Source of the DNA: Planctomycetota bacterium
GTDB taxonomy: Bacteria > Planctomycetota > UBA8742 > UBA2392
Length of the DNA stretch: 33,877 nucleotides
NCBI GenBank assembly: GCA_022071975.1
Contig: JAJVIO010000025.1
Coordinates: 720-34,596 of the forward strand
Reading direction: 5' to 3'
Positions 32,432-33,877 of this stretch are shown here, in pieces. Positions within the stretch are counted from its first letter, which is position 1; the number at the start of each line of letters is the position of its first letter. Both the position numbers and the translations under genes were made by a program. The notes below the pieces were generated by a model. The model was not told where the DNA came from. It did not search any database and worked only from the letters and a program-made list of their open reading frames with translations.

Positions 32432-33706
32432 TCAGGTGCCTTCCTGCCAGCTGGCGAGGTACTTGACCTGCTCGGGCGTGAGGGTGTCGATGCCGATGCC
32501 CATCGTCTCGAGCTTCAGCTTGGCGACCCACTCGTCCACTTCGCGCGGCAGGTTGTGCACGCGCTTGTCGAGCTTCTTTTGGTGCTTCACCGCGTACTCG
32601 CTGGCGAGCGCCTGCACGGCAAAGCTCATGTCCATCACGTTGGCCGGGTGGCCCTCGGCGGCGGCCAAGTTCACCAGGCGGCCTTCCGCCAGGGTGAAGA
32701 TGGTGTTGCCGCTGGGCAGCTTCCACTCATCGACGAAGGGCTTGGGTGTGCCGACCTTCTTGGCGAGCTTGGCCAGGCCCTCGAGGTTCAGCTCGTTGTC
32801 GAAGTGGCCGCTGTTGCAGGAGATCGCGCCCGGCTTCATCACCTTGAAGTGTTCCACGTCGATCACGTGCTTGTTGCCCGTCAGCGTGCAGAAGATGTCG
32901 CCGATCTTGGCCGCCTCGGCCATCGGCATGACCTCAAAGCCGTCCATCACGGCCTCGAGCGCCTTGACCGGGTCGATCTCGGTCACGACCACGCGGGCGC
33001 CCATGCCGCGCGAACGCATGGCAAAGCCGCGGCCGCACCAGCCGTAACCGATGGTGACGACCACACGGCCGGCGAACAGGCGGTTGGTGGCGCGGATGAT
33101 GCCGTCCACGGTGCTCTGGCCGGTGCCGTAGCGGTTGTCGAACATGTGCTTGCAGTCGGCGTCGTTCACGGCGATCACCGGGAACTTCAGCACGCCTTCT
33201 TTCTCCATGGCGCGCAGGCGGATAATGCCGGTGGTGGTTTCCTCCATGGAGGCAACCACGTGCTGGGACAGCTCGGCGCGCTTGGTGAGGATCAGGGTCA
33301 CGAGGTCCGCGCCGTCGTCCATGGTGACGTTGGGCTTGGCATCCAGCACCGAGTTCAAGTGCTTGTAGTAGGTGTCGTTGTCTTCGCCCTTGATGGCGAA
33401 GGTTTCGATCCCGTACTCAAGCGTCAGGGCGGCGGCCACGTCGTCCTGCGTGCTGAGCGGGTTGCTGGCGCACAGGAACACTTCCGCGCCACCTGCCTTC
33501 AGCGTGCGCACCAGGTTGGCTGTCTCGGTGGTGACGTGCAGGCAGCATCCCATGCGGATGCCCTTCAGGGGCTGCTCTTTGGCGAAGCGTTCGCGCACGG
33601 CGCGCAGCACCGGCATGTCGGCCTCGGCCCACTGGATGCGCTGGATGCCCATGGCCTTGAGGCCGGGGTCCTTCAGGTCGCCCTTCTTTTCCTTCGTCGT
33701 CGTCAT
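32432..33706 (-). CDS. ahcY: Adenosylhomocysteinase (S-adenosylhomocysteine hydrolase)
   Basis: It splits S-adenosylhomocysteine, the product of all SAM-dependent methylations, into adenosine and homocysteine, and so keeps methyltransferases active. The 424 residues match the family (about 400-480). Substrate-binding landmarks are [29 protein letters not shown] and [31 protein letters not shown] and the NAD site [20 protein letters not shown] are intact. [10 protein letters not shown] and [11 protein letters not shown] follow. It ends with SWQEGT rather than the KxxxYRY tail of the eukaryotic-type enzymes, and so belongs to the shorter class. AAAGGA precedes ATG 33706. A TATAAG at 33757-33762 (minus strand) could be the -10 box. 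No SAH riboswitch consensus was seen upstream. Confidence 0.97.
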   Translation of the reverse strand: MTTTKEKKGDLKDPGLKAMGIQRIQWAEADMPVLRAVRERFAKEQPLKGIRMGCCLHVTTETANLVRTLKAGGAEVFLCASNPLSTQDDVAAALTLEYGIETFAIKGEDNDTYYKHLNSVLDAKPNVTMDDGADLVTLILTKRAELSQHVVASMEETTTGIIRLRAMEKEGVLKFPVIAVNDADCKHMFDNRYGTGQSTVDGIIRATNRLFAGRVVVTIGYGWCGRGFAMRSRGMGARVVVTEIDPVKALEAVMDGFEVMPMAEAAKIGDIFCTLTGNKHVIDVEHFKVMKPGAISCNSGHFDNELNLEGLAKLAKKVGTPKPFVDEWKLPSGNTIFTLAEGRLVNLAAAEGHPANVMDMSFAVQALASEYAVKHQKKLDKRVHNLPREVDEWVAKLKLETMGIGIDTLTPEQVKYLASWQEGT

Positions 33707-33774
33707 CGGTTCCTTTCAGTGTTCAGGTCCGCCCTTAACCAGGACGGGAAGGCGGGCTTATAAACAATCACGGG

Positions 33775-33877
33775 GCTAAGGGCCATGAGGTGGTTGGGCA
33801 GAACCGGGCGGCGGCCCGGAAGCTAAACCCATGGAGGGATCGTAGCCGGGGATGGCGTGGTCGCCCCCTGAAGCCAC
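33775..33877. other. Possible structured element upstream of ahcY, cut by the window edge
   Basis: Three consecutive hairpins can be drawn: CCGGGC-ggcg-GCCCGG; GCUA..CCC-auggA-GGG..UAGC; and GGGG..GGCG-uggu-CGCC.CCC. GUGGUU before them can pair with AGCCAC at the very end of the window. It matches none of the consensus sequences that I checked from memory (5S rRNA, SRP RNA, SAH, SAM, GEMM or cobalamin riboswitches). The strand is undetermined because the pairing works on both. Confidence 0.3.

Noticed and set aside
33781..33877. 5S rRNA or SRP RNA suggested by GGAAGCTAAACCC
   Set aside because: The flanking helices do not follow the 5S pattern, and the SRP GGAAGGAAGC motif is missing.

Overview
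The window is GC-rich chromosomal DNA, densely coding on both strands, from a diderm (Gram-negative-type) bacterium. Signs of two membranes are a lipobox lipoprotein, a periplasmic adaptor protein with MacB/LolC-like permeases, and the SecDF/YajC accessory translocon. The lineage cannot be proven by eye. Fused SecDF, an EF-hand pair in that protein and paired intergenic elements of the type GTTAGCCCCC...GGGGGTT lean towards Planctomycetota or a relative (inference, low confidence). No rRNA, tRNA, CRISPR array, transposase or integrase gene was found.

Layout. 1-524 is gene-free and holds paired inverted elements, including a terminator for leftward transcription. Leftward purF and a small membrane protein follow (525-2329). 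From a clear sigma70-type promoter, nusA and infB run rightwards, followed by yajC, an unknown secreted protein and a fused secDF (2621-11498), closed by a terminator. Next come a chorismate mutase/prephenate dehydrogenase (tyrA) and a translationally coupled unknown protein (11567-14424). pdxJ (leftward) and a NodU/CmcH-like carbamoyltransferase (rightward, probably leaderless) diverge from a shared AT-rich spot near 15195.

17253-24024 is a leftward five-gene unit: periplasmic adaptor, two paralogous FtsX-type permeases, a LolD/MacB-type ATPase and, overlapping the ATPase gene by 8 bases, an aldehyde-dehydrogenase-fold protein. That last protein has lost its catalytic cysteine and carries three N-terminal RPGS repeats. 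This unit is the best candidate for an undescribed system. A GNAT acetyltransferase lies just upstream.

24708-28061 is a rightward group: a sulfite-oxidase-family molybdoprotein (probably leaderless), a membrane-anchored protein, an HTTM-DCC fusion protein and a lipoprotein. The leftward asd (28058-29074) meets it tail to tail. Further right is a leftward unit made of an O-methyltransferase with a histone-H1-like Lys/Ala/Pro tail, an unlisted 51-residue membrane protein whose start codon sits in the loop of a 13-bp hairpin, and a terminator. A TPR protein gene (30985-32358) is flanked by a true and a degenerate copy of the ahcY 3' end, suggesting an old insertion. ahcY (S-adenosylhomocysteine hydrolase) closes the window.

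Together the core genes cover purine synthesis (purF), transcription/translation (nusA, infB), secretion (yajC, secDF), aromatic and aspartate-family amino acids (tyrA, asd), vitamin B6 (pdxJ) and the methyl cycle (ahcY). At least six different intergenic inverted-repeat elements lie between genes, some touching stop codons or ribosome-binding regions.
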